DNA of 64,000 nt from Malurus cyaneus samueli (lineage: Eukaryota; Chordata; Aves; Passeriformes; Maluridae): positions 28,641,250 through 28,705,249 of the forward strand of contig CM019219.1 of NCBI GenBank assembly GCA_009741485.1, given 5' to 3'. Within the stretch, counting starts at the first letter, position 1. Every line of letters starts with the position of its first letter. The translations under genes and the position numbers were made by a program. Under the pieces are notes generated by a model, which was not told the origin of the DNA, did not search any database, and saw only the letters and a program-made list of their open reading frames with translations. This document shows, one piece after another, positions 22,793 through 33,700 of this stretch.

Positions 22793-25700
22793 ATAGGATT
22801 CCTTTGTATAAGCAGAATGGGGTTTGTTTCCTGTTGTCTGTTTGTGGGAATATCATTTATGACCTGTGGTATGGGTAGGCAGACAGTAAAACGTGGTGCA
22901 GAGCTGGGGGTGTTGAGCATCTGTGTTGACTGTGGTGACATTGGTGCTGGGCCCCTGACATGGTCACTTGCTGCATTTGGGGAAATATTTGGTTGAGGCA
23001 TTTGGGGAAGAGGGTTTAAGTGTGCAGGTATTTGTTGTCATCCTGGCCTCATAATAAACTGATAGAAAGCAGGGTAAAGTAAAGTTCCTCAGAAATAAAG
23101 TATTTGTTAAACTAGCCTTCATTACAATAGTTTGAAAAGATTTGTCTCTCTATGGTTTAAAATGTATGGAAAATGGAGGATTTTTTTTTTTAACAATTCA
23201 GCATACATTTGCAGATAAATATTTTGGAAGATTCTGGATTGCAACGAGTAAGAATGGCAAAATTAAAAGTAGCAAATTAATCTGTTGGCTCCAGTGTGTA
23301 CTGGTGGCTGTGGATGGAGGTGATAGCTATGGCTTGTTTTGGAATTCAAACTGTTGGTAGCAAAATCCAGAGCTGTGTGACACCTGGCATTTCTATTTTT
23401 AGAAAAATGAGGTATTTCAGCATTTTTTCTTCCTAAATCTTATCAGTTAGTTCAAATATTTTAAAATTTCATTTGGGATAAATTAAAGTATTGACTTCCT
23501 TGGCTGTGCTTCTGGCTAAGCTAAGCTGCTGCTCTGGTAGCAGGAATGGGGTGGGCTCGGTCACTGCCTGGTGACTGATCCCATTTCCCATGATAAACAG
23601 TGATGGCTGGGCAAGGGAAGAAGTTTTGTGGGAAGGTTTTGATTTTTTTGATCAACTAGGAGTTGATCCTGTGTGTGTGTGACAGGAGGATATGGCTGTT
23701 CCAGCCGCAGCTCATGAGAAGCAGCAGCTCCCAACTGAATTCAAAGCCTGGCATCCCACCCAACAGAAGCAATTTGATTTGATTCAAACTACTTGAAATA
23801 AGTTATTTTGGTCTTCGTTTCCTATAAAAATACACATTAATAAACCAAATATTTTCCTAAATGTGTATTTTTTTCACGTAGAAGTGAATGTGGTAGTTGC
23901 AAAAACATGAAATAATAATGTCTTGGAGGAGGCTTGCTGTTCTCCTGCCTTTTCCTCGTGTGTGTTAGTTCTCCAAATGTTTTAGTCTTACCTCTAAATG
24001 TTTAAAGATAATTCAATTAGCAGCAAGGGCTTCTCCTATCTAGGAAAATCCCATGCAATTTTATTAAGGGGAAAAATGGAAAAGGATAAGGATCAAGACT
24101 ATAATTTTTAATTCAGTAGCACACTCTCCAGTGTCTCATTATCCTCCTTGTAAATGATTCATAGCCAATAATTGTCTGTGAAGAACAAATGACTCCCCTA
24201 TTCCCTAATCTCCCACACTTATCCTTGAGATACCTTTGTTTTGGATTAAGACTTTCCCTTAGAAAGTCTGCAGAAATGTCTCTTTCCCCTTGGCTGAAGA
24301 GATGAAGCAGCTGAGAACATTCCCTCTGCTCCTTTCCTCAGGCTGGAGGAATCCCTCAGGCAGGGTTTGCACTCAGCAAAGTCCTTGAGAAGCCACCAAG
24401 ATCATCCTGGGGTCAGCTGCCAGGGCACTGTGACCATCGTGGCTGCTCTTCTGTTTGAGTACTTGTGAAAATCAAATTGTGAGGTGAGCCCTTGAACTGA
24501 GCCAGGAAAGAAAGGCTGTGCTCGGCACTTCTCTGCCATGCAGGGATACTGAGGAAAAGTGCCCACTGTGCACTTGACATCTCCAAAGAGGCCTTTTTGG
24601 AGCATGAAGGATCCTCCTCCTGTTTTCTCTGGTCCTCTCCTGGCCCATGGATGCCTGAAATAAATCCTGCTACTCAGTGCTTCAGACACTGTGAGGTAAA
24701 TTTGCTGTGTCCTGGCTCAGCAAGAGTTGATGAGGATTTGTCGAGCAAGAACAGATGGGAGCCCTTCCCTAAATCCAGCAAGAAGATTTTTAATGAAGAG
24801 CCTTGCAGTCTGTGCCAGGGCTGTTTGTGTCCTGCTTGTTACAAATCACCGGGCACTGTGAGCTGCTGCTGCTGCCACAGGCAACCCTCTGCCCCTTTTC
24901 TGGCTAAAATGAGGGTGCTCTGGGTATCTCTGGGTATCTCCAGTCGCTTCAGCAAGGCTCTGTAGGGAATCTGGTGCTGTGAGGAGCTGTCTGCTCTTCA
25001 AACTGTTCTGTAAAGTATCAGTGTGAGGGAAGGAAGCTGTAGAGCTCTGCAGTGCTACTCTGCTGCCTTAGGGCTCAGTCAGTGCTCTTTGGTCCCCTCA
25101 TGTGCTCCCCACCTCTGACATGGGTTTGCTGCATGATAAATTGCATGTCATAAATATTTCTCTGTTTGCCATCTCTCTGGAAACTTTATTTCATTCTCTC
25201 TTTTCCACATAGAGACCAGTTCCTCCTCTTCCTAACTCTCATTTCATCCAACTTTTAGTGTCTCCTCCTGAGAAATCATTTCCTTGCTTGTTCAGGGACC
25301 ATGATTTGTACCTAACAGTTTTATTTTTTATATATGCACACACATACATAGATATATGTATTATGTATTACATTTTATTTATATCTATTTCTCTGAAATG
25401 ACACTCTTGTCTGCTTTGGGCCTGATGGTCTCCCACAGTGAAATGGGGTCCTGCTGAGCCCAGAGTGGTCTTGTGTGACCCTGGAAGACATAGAGGTGCT
25501 GTGGGGGCTCCTGTTCTTCTGCCTTTGGGGTGCTGTGGCTGCGGTGATGCTCTGGGTGCCCTGCTCTTCCCACTGTAGGTGCTGAAATGCACTGTTCAGG
25601 TCGGCCTTCAGAGCTCTCGCTCCCAGACTCCTTTGTTCCTGTGCAAAGTTGATGTTGCAACTGAAGAGCAGAGTAGGAACAGTGATAAATATATTTTCTA

Positions 25701-27219
25701 GGGGCAACAGGAACCAAGATGCCCATAAAAAGCTTTAAGAACTCCTGCCGGTCTCCTGGAGTAGGCAGGCAAATTACTGCCGCAGACAGATGTCTAGACT
25801 GCTCAATAACTCTTTGCGAGGCTGAATGGACTGTGCTATCTTAGGTATCCAGTGGAGTTTTCCCTTCTTAAAACATTTCTATTCTTTTAAACTGCTGGAG
25901 TCTCCTTCCTCCTATTGCTCAAGACCATGTGTTGTTCTTTCCTGACTGGAAGTTGTGATGAACCTATGGTAAAGTGTGTTTCCTTATAGGTCACAAACAT
26001 ACACAAATTATCTTAATGTAGACTTTTCTTACTAGGGGGCAAAAGGGGATGTCTAAAGGCTCTGTGTACACAAGAATGGGTTTGGCTTGATCTCTGTAGG
26101 AACTTGCAAATTAACACTCTGCCAAGGGTACCACTTCCTTAGGATCATGTTCCTGCATGCTGATTGCAGAGATTCTTAGGGAAGGTGTGTGTGAATCAAT
26201 AAAATTGCCACTGAAAGTTTTCATCTGCAAGTACAAGTCCCATTTCAAATCAAATCTGAGTTTCCAAACGGTTTCATGGTTGCAGTGTGTGAGCTGGAGC
26301 TGTTGATGCAGTAGGGCCCAGACACCCATGCAGAGTTAACTCTCTCAGGACAGTGAATGAAGAAATTCCAATTACAACTCCATTTTTCCCCAAAAGAATC
26401 ATAAGTGTGTATTAAGTTTGTCTGCAATGTTGATGCTTAGCATACTGAATTGCTCCTCATTGGATTAGTTTATTTTAGTTGGAGATCCTCAAAGAATTGT
26501 ACAAATGGCCATGGGGAAATGCATTGCAGTGGGAGGGTTCATCTGGAAGCTTTCAGTGGTAGAATAAGATTGTAGAAGAGAAGTTCATGTAGTTAGGTGC
26601 ATCCCCTGTAAATGAGTGTTATCCACGAGTGCACTCCTGACTCCATGGAACCAGGGAAGCTACTCTGGAGTCTCAACGGGCTGCTGGACATCAAAACAAA
26701 TACCCTCAGGGTGATCCACGCATTGTCTTGGCTGTTTCTAATGCCCTATTTATGATGAGTTTGTGCCTGGATCTCCCCTTCCCCAGACAGCATTGCCCAG
26801 TGACTGATGGCTCCTCAGTGCTCCTCACTTTGCTCTGTTAATGCCCCTCAGAATGTGCAGGTCCAGGAGCAGAATGACCCCAATTAACAGATGAAAGGTG
26901 TATCACTGCTAAGGTCTTCCTGGCTTTGCAACTGAAATGATCCTAAAAGCAAAAATTTGCATCCTGTAATTACTGACCAAAACCGTAATTCTGTAATTAG
27001 CGCTGCAGCTCACTCTTCGGGATGGTTTCTGCCAAGTCCCATCTCTGAGCGTTCAGCCAGGTCACCTCCTGCCCTCCTGAACCAGCTTTGATATTCCAGG
27101 AGCTCCTGCAGCATCTCCCTGCAGCTGCAGGAGCCTCATTTCACAAGCAGCTCTGAAGTGGTGTGGCAATAGCCTGGGGCTTTGCACTCACTGAATCACC
27201 TTTTGTTCCTGCCCAGTGT
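22793..27219. other. Non-coding sequence, nothing recognised
   Basis: There is no supported gene. The stretch contains a T run at about 23180-23190, a 12-bp tandem word near 24919-24942, and an alternating A/T-rich stretch with CA words around 25326-25380. Open frames of up to 122 codons (plus, 24597-24965) carry no recognisable domain. Confidence 0.6.
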
Positions 27220-27620
27220 GCGCTTTGTAATCTCAAATTTATTGGATGCATTGCAAAATAAATTCATTTTTAAACAGAAATGCTAACTTTGCTAGACAGC
27301 AACAAAAAGCTGTTGCAAATGCACTAATTAGATATGATCAAGAATGCTGGCTATCAGTTTTTCGTGTCAATATTTCTGTTTTCATTAGAATAAGATGGTG
27401 ATTATAGAGTTACCACGTTTGTCAGATGAGGTGAGTTTTAATTGTGCCTCATAAAATAGTATTTTGGTTCATTAACAGAGATGGCCTGAAAACACGAGTT
27501 GTAATTTGTAAATGTTTTGAGCTAGATAATGTATTAATTGCAACATCCAAACAATTAATGCTTTAAACATATACTTGTGAGAGGACACAAAATAACAATC
27601 ACAGGCACAAAATAATCCCC
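27220..27620. promoter_or_regulatory. Candidate conserved non-coding element
   Basis: This A+T-rich but complex stretch is dense in homeodomain-type cores, for example ctaattag near 27326, attaattg near 27534 and caattaatg near 27551, with little simple repeat. In vertebrates such sequence between genes or inside introns of developmental genes is often a conserved enhancer. Its function is inferred from composition alone and no alignment was possible. It also contains the possible micro-exon at 27389-27430. Confidence 0.25.
27389..27430 (+). other. Possible 42-bp in-frame micro-exon
   Basis: A good acceptor (tttctgttttcattag) and donor (gatgag|gtgagt) enclose 42 bp that are open in only one frame. 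That frame gives NKMVIIELPRLSDE, and the length is a multiple of three. Short in-frame cassette exons with conserved flanking introns are a known feature of neuronal genes, and the flanks here also look conserved-like. I cannot assign a parent gene. With 14 codons, an open frame is weak evidence by itself. Confidence 0.22.
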
Positions 27621-28807
27621 TTTGATGTTATGCAGTCAATCACCTAAAAATCTGGAAAATGGTACAACTAAACCTTTTCTGTAAACTGCATTTTCCCCTT
27701 TTCAAGGCAGATATAAAGGAACAGGTAAATAGAACGAAACGAGGATAGAGTAGCAGTAGTTGTTCCTACAGCTTCCAAACAATTTGGTTTATTTGGTTTA
27801 TAGAACAATGACCTGTCAATGAAGAAAAGGAGAATGTGTGCCGGCTAAATAATTTAATTTGGTGATAATGGTGTTTGCTTGTTTATTGCAGACAGTGAAG
27901 GTGGATACTGAGTGAGAAGGTGTGGACAAGGCAGATGTGTCCAGCTGGATTCTGCACAAGGAAAAGGGCTCCTTGCCTGCCTTGGCCACTGGGCTCCCCA
28001 GTGAGTTCAGTGACTTAACCCAACATTTCTCAGCAGCTTTATGCTAAACCACTTTCACTTCCTGGACACTGTAGCTGTGGCACAAACCAGGTCCTTACTT
28101 GATATAAAAATACTGAGTTTCTAATGATAGTCTAGGGAGAGATGGGGGAAGGATCGAAGGGCGCCTCAGATTATTCCCATTCTTGAGACTGCTGTCATGA
28201 GGGTACAGTACATTTGAGGAGCAGTTGGAGAAGAAAGCTTGAGTGCAGTTGGCATGGAATATATTTGTCCAGTCTAGGAACAGCTGCAGTACTTCAGATA
28301 ATGCCGCCTTTCCCCTCATTTTCTTATCAGTTTCTTATTTTCCATATGCTGAAAGCTCTGTCATCTTATCCTAGTGGAATGGATCGTGCAATGATCTTTT
28401 CTGCTTCATTGCAAAGTCAGCTAAGTCAATTAAACAGCCTTTATGTTAAAGAGCCACAAATTAACTCAGATGACTTTGTACTGGAGCTGTTGAAGAGCAG
28501 TTGTATTAAAGAGTACTTTTTGCAAGAATTATTTTGGGTGATTGTCCTCAGTTCTGCTGTGAAAAGTACACAGAAAAAACTGAGACTTCTGGAGCAGGAT
28601 TTAAAATGCACATAATTAGTAAGCAAAACAAAACAGAAAATTGGCTTGGTCCTCATTAGCTGAATCCAGTTTAATCTCTGTAAAGGACAAAGCAGACTTT
28701 GATGACAGTCGGATGGCACAGTTGTGTCAATCAAGATCAAGACTGTACCATAAATCACCTGTGTTAGGGGACTGAACCTGTGGTGTGTTTGTGATCTTGA
28801 TCCTGGT
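27621..28807. other. Non-coding sequence, nothing recognised
   Basis: No gene or repeat is recognised. A 133-codon open frame on plus (28214-28615) has no identifiable domain and no supporting context. Confidence 0.6.
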
Positions 28808-28877
28808 CTTTCATAAATGGTTTAGGTTGCACCTTTGTGATATTCTAGCATCACAAAGTTGCTGTTCTTTATGAAAG
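28808..28877 (+). other. 70-nt imperfect hairpin
   Basis: Two nested inverted repeats form one stem-loop. The outer arms pair 10 of 10 bases (ctttcataaa at 28808-28817 with tttatgaaag at 28868-28877). The inner arms pair 9 of 9 (28833-28841 with 28850-28858) around an 8-base loop. Between the two stems lies an asymmetric internal loop. The size is similar to an animal microRNA precursor, but the internal loop is large and stem pairing is interrupted. A decayed palindromic DNA transposon or coincidence are alternatives. Confidence 0.35.
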
Positions 28878-30693
28878 GGGCATTAAAATTTCAGGCATTC
28901 AGTCCTGAAGAAGTCTCATCCATCCCTTATCTCCTGGGCTAGCACAGTCTGCAGATGCATCTGTTCCAAGAATTGCCAGAGATGTGATCTTAGACTTGGG
29001 TGTAGCCAAGGCTGGAAAATTATTAAAGCTCTGTGTCATGTGGGGCTCTGAGGTGAAAGCCTCTTCTCCTCAGTGAAAACACTGTGGTCCCTTGACAGGT
29101 GCATTTGGAAATCTTTCTTGTTGCTTAGGCTGGACAGACCAATGGGGTTCACAAACATTCACCAAAGCAGTCAGGCAGCAGTCAGCTCTCTTGTTAGCAA
29201 ATTTGGCAGGAGGGTCAGAATTTAAACCAGCATAGGCATTCCCTGCCTCTGCAGAGCCCTGGTGTCTCAACCGGGTTTGAGCTGTGTAGGAAGTTTGTGA
29301 AACTGCTGGAAGCTGTGTACATAAAGGGAGATTTAAATTCTGATACTCTCTATTTCCAAATGCCATTTCTTGTGCTGCACCACAGGAGAGAGACCTCTGT
29401 GCGAGAATCATTCAAATGCACTGGGAAACAGATCAAAACACTGCTGTTGCAATGAAAAATCAACACACACATTTCACATTTGTGTTGGACAGCACTGTCC
29501 TTGCTGCCCCAGCACAATATTAGACAGATATTCTGTGTACAGTTCCTGAACAGGGGTTTGGCAGGGCAGGTGTTGGTGTTTCGAGCTGTTGCTTCAGTGG
29601 CATGTTTTTCTGCTTCTGCTGCCTCTTTTTTGTTTCTTTTCTGCCTGTTGCCCCTACTTGCCACCAGTTTTTGTTTAAGTTTCAGCTGCCCTGTGGGTGT
29701 TAATATTCTTTTCACATGTTTAGCAAGTACAGCCCTCTCAGACTCACCTAAACTTAAGCCAGGTTCAAGTACAAGGAGGTGTAATGCACAGATTTGAATC
29801 ATCTTGCAGTAGGTGCATAAAGACATGGCACAATGCTGGTAATTTATGGGGAATGCTCAGGAGCTGCTTTGGAGCATGGTAGCCCTACCAGCTCTCCTGG
29901 GGGCTGCTGGCTTGGTTCATTTTTACTTGCTGTCACACAGGGAATTAGATACTCACTCAGAAAATGTATTTGTTCCCTTGTTAAACAGCAGTAATGTACT
30001 CAAGTATGAAAATCACTTTTGAGCCTGAAAGAAGAAAATGCTTTTTGCCTTTCAGATGCTGTTGCATTTGAAAAATAGTTATTCTGATAAAAGGGTTGGA
30101 AGCTGTGTTTTGGATGGGTTTTTGTTGGCTTTTCAAATAGTATGACATGAAAAAAAAAAAGACGTACAATTTATTGTCTGTTACAGTTTTCAGCCATTTA
30201 CCTCTTTCATTACCAGAATGTTACATGTGAAGCATGTGGCCGTTTTATATATTGAATTTGGCAAGGTTTTATTGTACAGATGAGTTTCCTAAAGTGGTTA
30301 CTGCTAAATGCACAAAGACTGTGAAGTTGTAGTTGCTCCCATTCCTGTGGCTACAATAAATCGAAGTGGAAGGGAGAACTCTCACTGTGCCAGTCAAGCA
30401 ATAGAAAAAAAACTGAGGGAGAGAGAGAGGAGGGAGAATGAGGTTTAAGCAAGTTGGAGAGCCCAAGGCAAAAGAAGTTGCCTCTGCTTTTGGGAAGAAG
30501 GAGCTTTTGTTGGTGCTCTGGTTAACCATGATGATCTCGTGCAGTAGTGCTGTGCTTATCCTAATCCAAAGGCCTTCACACACCTATTCCCTGTCACTGT
30601 GCATTTTTAAAGACTGTCTGATCAAAGCAACTCTTCGGAATGTTACATCTGTTAGAAGTCTGTTTACATCCTCTTGATTCAGGTAAGCTCAGT
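28878..30693. other. Non-coding sequence, nothing recognised
   Basis: Open frames of up to 158 codons (minus, 29350-29826) show no recognisable domain. A purine-rich GA stretch lies at about 30412-30440. No RNA gene or repeat family is visible. Confidence 0.6.
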
Positions 30694-30735
30694 GTGCTGG
30701 AAAAACTAAAAACCTACTTTCTGTTTTTCCAGCAC
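30694..30735. other. Perfect 13-bp hairpin
   Basis: Positions 30694-30706 (gtgctggaaaaac) are the exact reverse complement of 30723-30735, with a 16-base loop. The pairing can extend outward with one mismatch. A 13-bp perfect hairpin with a short loop is uncommon by chance in a window of this size. It starts about 20 bp after a donor-like site (cag|gtaagc near 30682). No role is demonstrated. Confidence 0.6.
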
Positions 30736-33700
30736 TGGGTTTTGTAAGTGTATTTTATTTCCAGCTCAGCTGTAAGTGTTGTTTAGTTTATCTGCAGGTC
30801 TGTGTTTGTGGGTTTGTGCTGAAATAAAGCCCCTGGAGTCAAAGCTCCCCACAGTTCGCTGGAGGTGGGTCCTTTATGGGCACAGCTGACTCTGTGGGTG
30901 TCGTGGTGTGTGTTTTCCTGTGGGGTTGGAGTGCAGCAGCCCAGGATCCCATGTCTTACCCTATTGTAGATCCCCCAGCAGCGATGCAGCGCCTGCCCAC
31001 TGTCTCCCTTGTGATCTTTTTCTTCCTTGGCACAACAGGTAAGGCAGCCAACATCAAAGCTGTGTTCCACTTAAGCTCTGATGTATATTTCTCATTAACC
31101 ACCTCTTAGGAATATTGCACCTGCTACAAAGGCTTCTTTTATGTGTGAAATAATTGGGTCAGGGTTTTTAATGAGCTTTTTTTGTTGAAGATAGAGAAAT
31201 GAAAAGGAAGCTAGTTAATTGAACTTGAAGCTTTTTTAGCTGTTCTGTTCAAAGAAGTAACCCCAGCCAACATGGGAATAGCCCAGCAGCCCAGTGTGCA
31301 GGGTGACCTGTGGGGAGGTGAGGTGCCAGTGTGGGTCGAAATCCTGCTGTTCTTAGAGTGCACACTTAACTCTGCTCTCCTCTACCTCAAAAACAGCTCC
31401 AGCCTTCAGGCTGCTCTTCCCTTTGTCTGTAGAAGATATTACAAACAAATATGTGGGTGTTTGTACATAATGGAACAGTTCCAGTGGGAAAGGTGGATGA
31501 ATCAGAACATCTGAATTTTGCAAATAAATGTCCTGACAGATATTTGTTGGAGGCCTGTTAAAAGCAGCCTCTGTTACACATACCTTCTCCTTTGAAGCTG
31601 GAAAATGGTGTGTCCTCCCCCTGCCCCTTCTGATTTGTTCTCAGAAAGATCTGCCTTCCAAACTTCACTGCTGCTCTATCCAGGGAAAGGGCAGTTTGCT
31701 CATTGGCAGTTGGAGGAGAGTTGTTCCAAACGTTTGTCTTGATGCAAAATTTTAAACATACTTAAAAAAAAATAAATTCCAGAAGACAGGCTGACTGTTG
31801 TGCCACATGCTATGAGGAAATGTTGCACAGGTGAAGGACTACACCTAGCTCATGGTCCTCATGCTCTGATGTTCTCTGTGTGTCATCAAATACCACTTCC
31901 CAGGAGAAGAGAAATTTGGGGTGCATGAGCCACTCTAACTTCAGTTCGTGCCTGGGAGGTACCAGGAAGGCTTCAGGGCAGTGTAATTAATAAAGATTGG
32001 TGAAATGTTGAGAAGCACCTCAGCTCTGAAGCTGGGGTGGTGGGGAGTAGGTTATTTTTTGAATTGTTTGTTTGTTTTCCACTTGGCTCTGGAGTCACCA
32101 AGGCAAATCCTTGTGCCGATCCCAAAGACTGGTGTGGGAAGGGGCGATGACAGCCCTGGGTAGAGGATGGGGGTGTTTTTGTCAGAATTGTGACAGCAGA
32201 TCTCTACAGAGACTGTAGAAATCTCTGATTCAGGTACCCAGCAGTGACTACGTCAGCCGGCAGAGATTTCTGGGCTGAGGGGTTAACTCAGCCTGGGCTG
32301 AGCTCCCGAGCCAGCTTCAGACAATGGATTTCCAAAATTCATGTTTACCTCCCCTTTTCTCTTGGCTGGTTGCAAAGCAAAGCTCCTCAAGCTTGGGTTC
32401 TCCTCCTAAACCACTCCTAGGCAGCATGCTTTCTACCTTTATTAGTCTCATTTAAATAACAAAACGATTATTCCTGGCACTGAGCGCAGCTTATAGTAAA
32501 CAGCTTTTGCTTTAATGCTTTGTTGAACAAGAAACAACATAATTGTTTGCTTCTAGAGAAACATGCATATGTGCTGTATTGAATCACTCCTTTGTGGTGA
32601 TGGGTGCAGGTTCATTCCCTTAGTTTGTTCTCTAAATGCTGATAAAACAGGCAAGCATGTTACAGAAATTCCAAAAATCCCTATGTGATTTTTGGAAATG
32701 TGTTGCGTAAAGGGGTGACTGAAAAAAAATTGGCAAAAGGCTTTTTAGGAATTACTGCTTTATCCTTTCTATGAAAGGATGGATTAAAGCTTTCAAATTA
32801 AAAATCATTAAAGATTAATAAAGAAGAGAAGCAACAGGAATAATTTCAGTTTCCTTAGTTACCATATATAATGATAGCCTTAGGGTAGAGTGAGAAAAAC
32901 ATAGAATGCATGAATAGAAATGTGTCCATTAGAACTGTACTATTTTTGCTTCTTCTGACACGAATACATAGCTAACAAAAATACTGTTATAGTGCAACTG
33001 CTGCCTCCGTAAATAATTCAACCATTAGCTGTCACAATGCACACACCCTGAAATGGCTCTTGGAGGGGTTCTTCCTCAACATCCAGAAGTGCTCTGGGTA
33101 CACGAACATCATTTTCATTTTAATCTTAATCACCTGCACAGGCTTATCCCTGTGATGGTACCAGGAATGGGTTTGGCTCCCTGACCTGATGGCAGCACAG
33201 CACAGAGCTCTTGTATGAGCACAAGCACAGGGGAGTGTGAGTGGGGCATGGTTGTGCAGCAGAGCCCCGGTACCAGGGCACGGGCACAGTCTGCTCTCTG
33301 ATGCTTTGGCATTGCTGCATTTTCCTGCACAGAGAAAAGCACAGCGAACACCTGTGCATGGAAGGAGAAGCAGAGCCAAACGATTGGTACCTTTGTCTTT
33401 AATGAAATTCACTGTGCAAGGGCAAAATGATGCCAAGGTGGTGGTGGTGAGCAGTGCTGAGCCCTCTCTTCACTGACAGCACTCTCTGTTCGGTAGGGTA
33501 AAGCCCTTTATGCATAGTTCAGTGATTTTTTTTCTCGATGTAGGTCCTGTAGAGTGTTTGCTCTGAAGGTGCTTACTTGCAATGGGCTAATTGTGTGATT
33601 CAGTCATTAGTGTTTGTGACAGAGGAGCTGTGATGCTCTCTGGGCCCTGCTCACTGTTTGTACATGTATTTCCTAGCCTGTGTCACAAGATATCCGGGTT

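Noticed and set aside
29350..29826. 158-codon open frame on minus
   Set aside because: The composition looks random, there is no motif, and a second unrelated frame is open on the opposite strand.
29957..30024. Minus-strand segment between strong splice-like sites
   Set aside because: The acceptor (ttttcttctttcag) and donor (ctga|gtgagt) are good, but all frames are closed and nothing links it to other exons; left as a chance pair.
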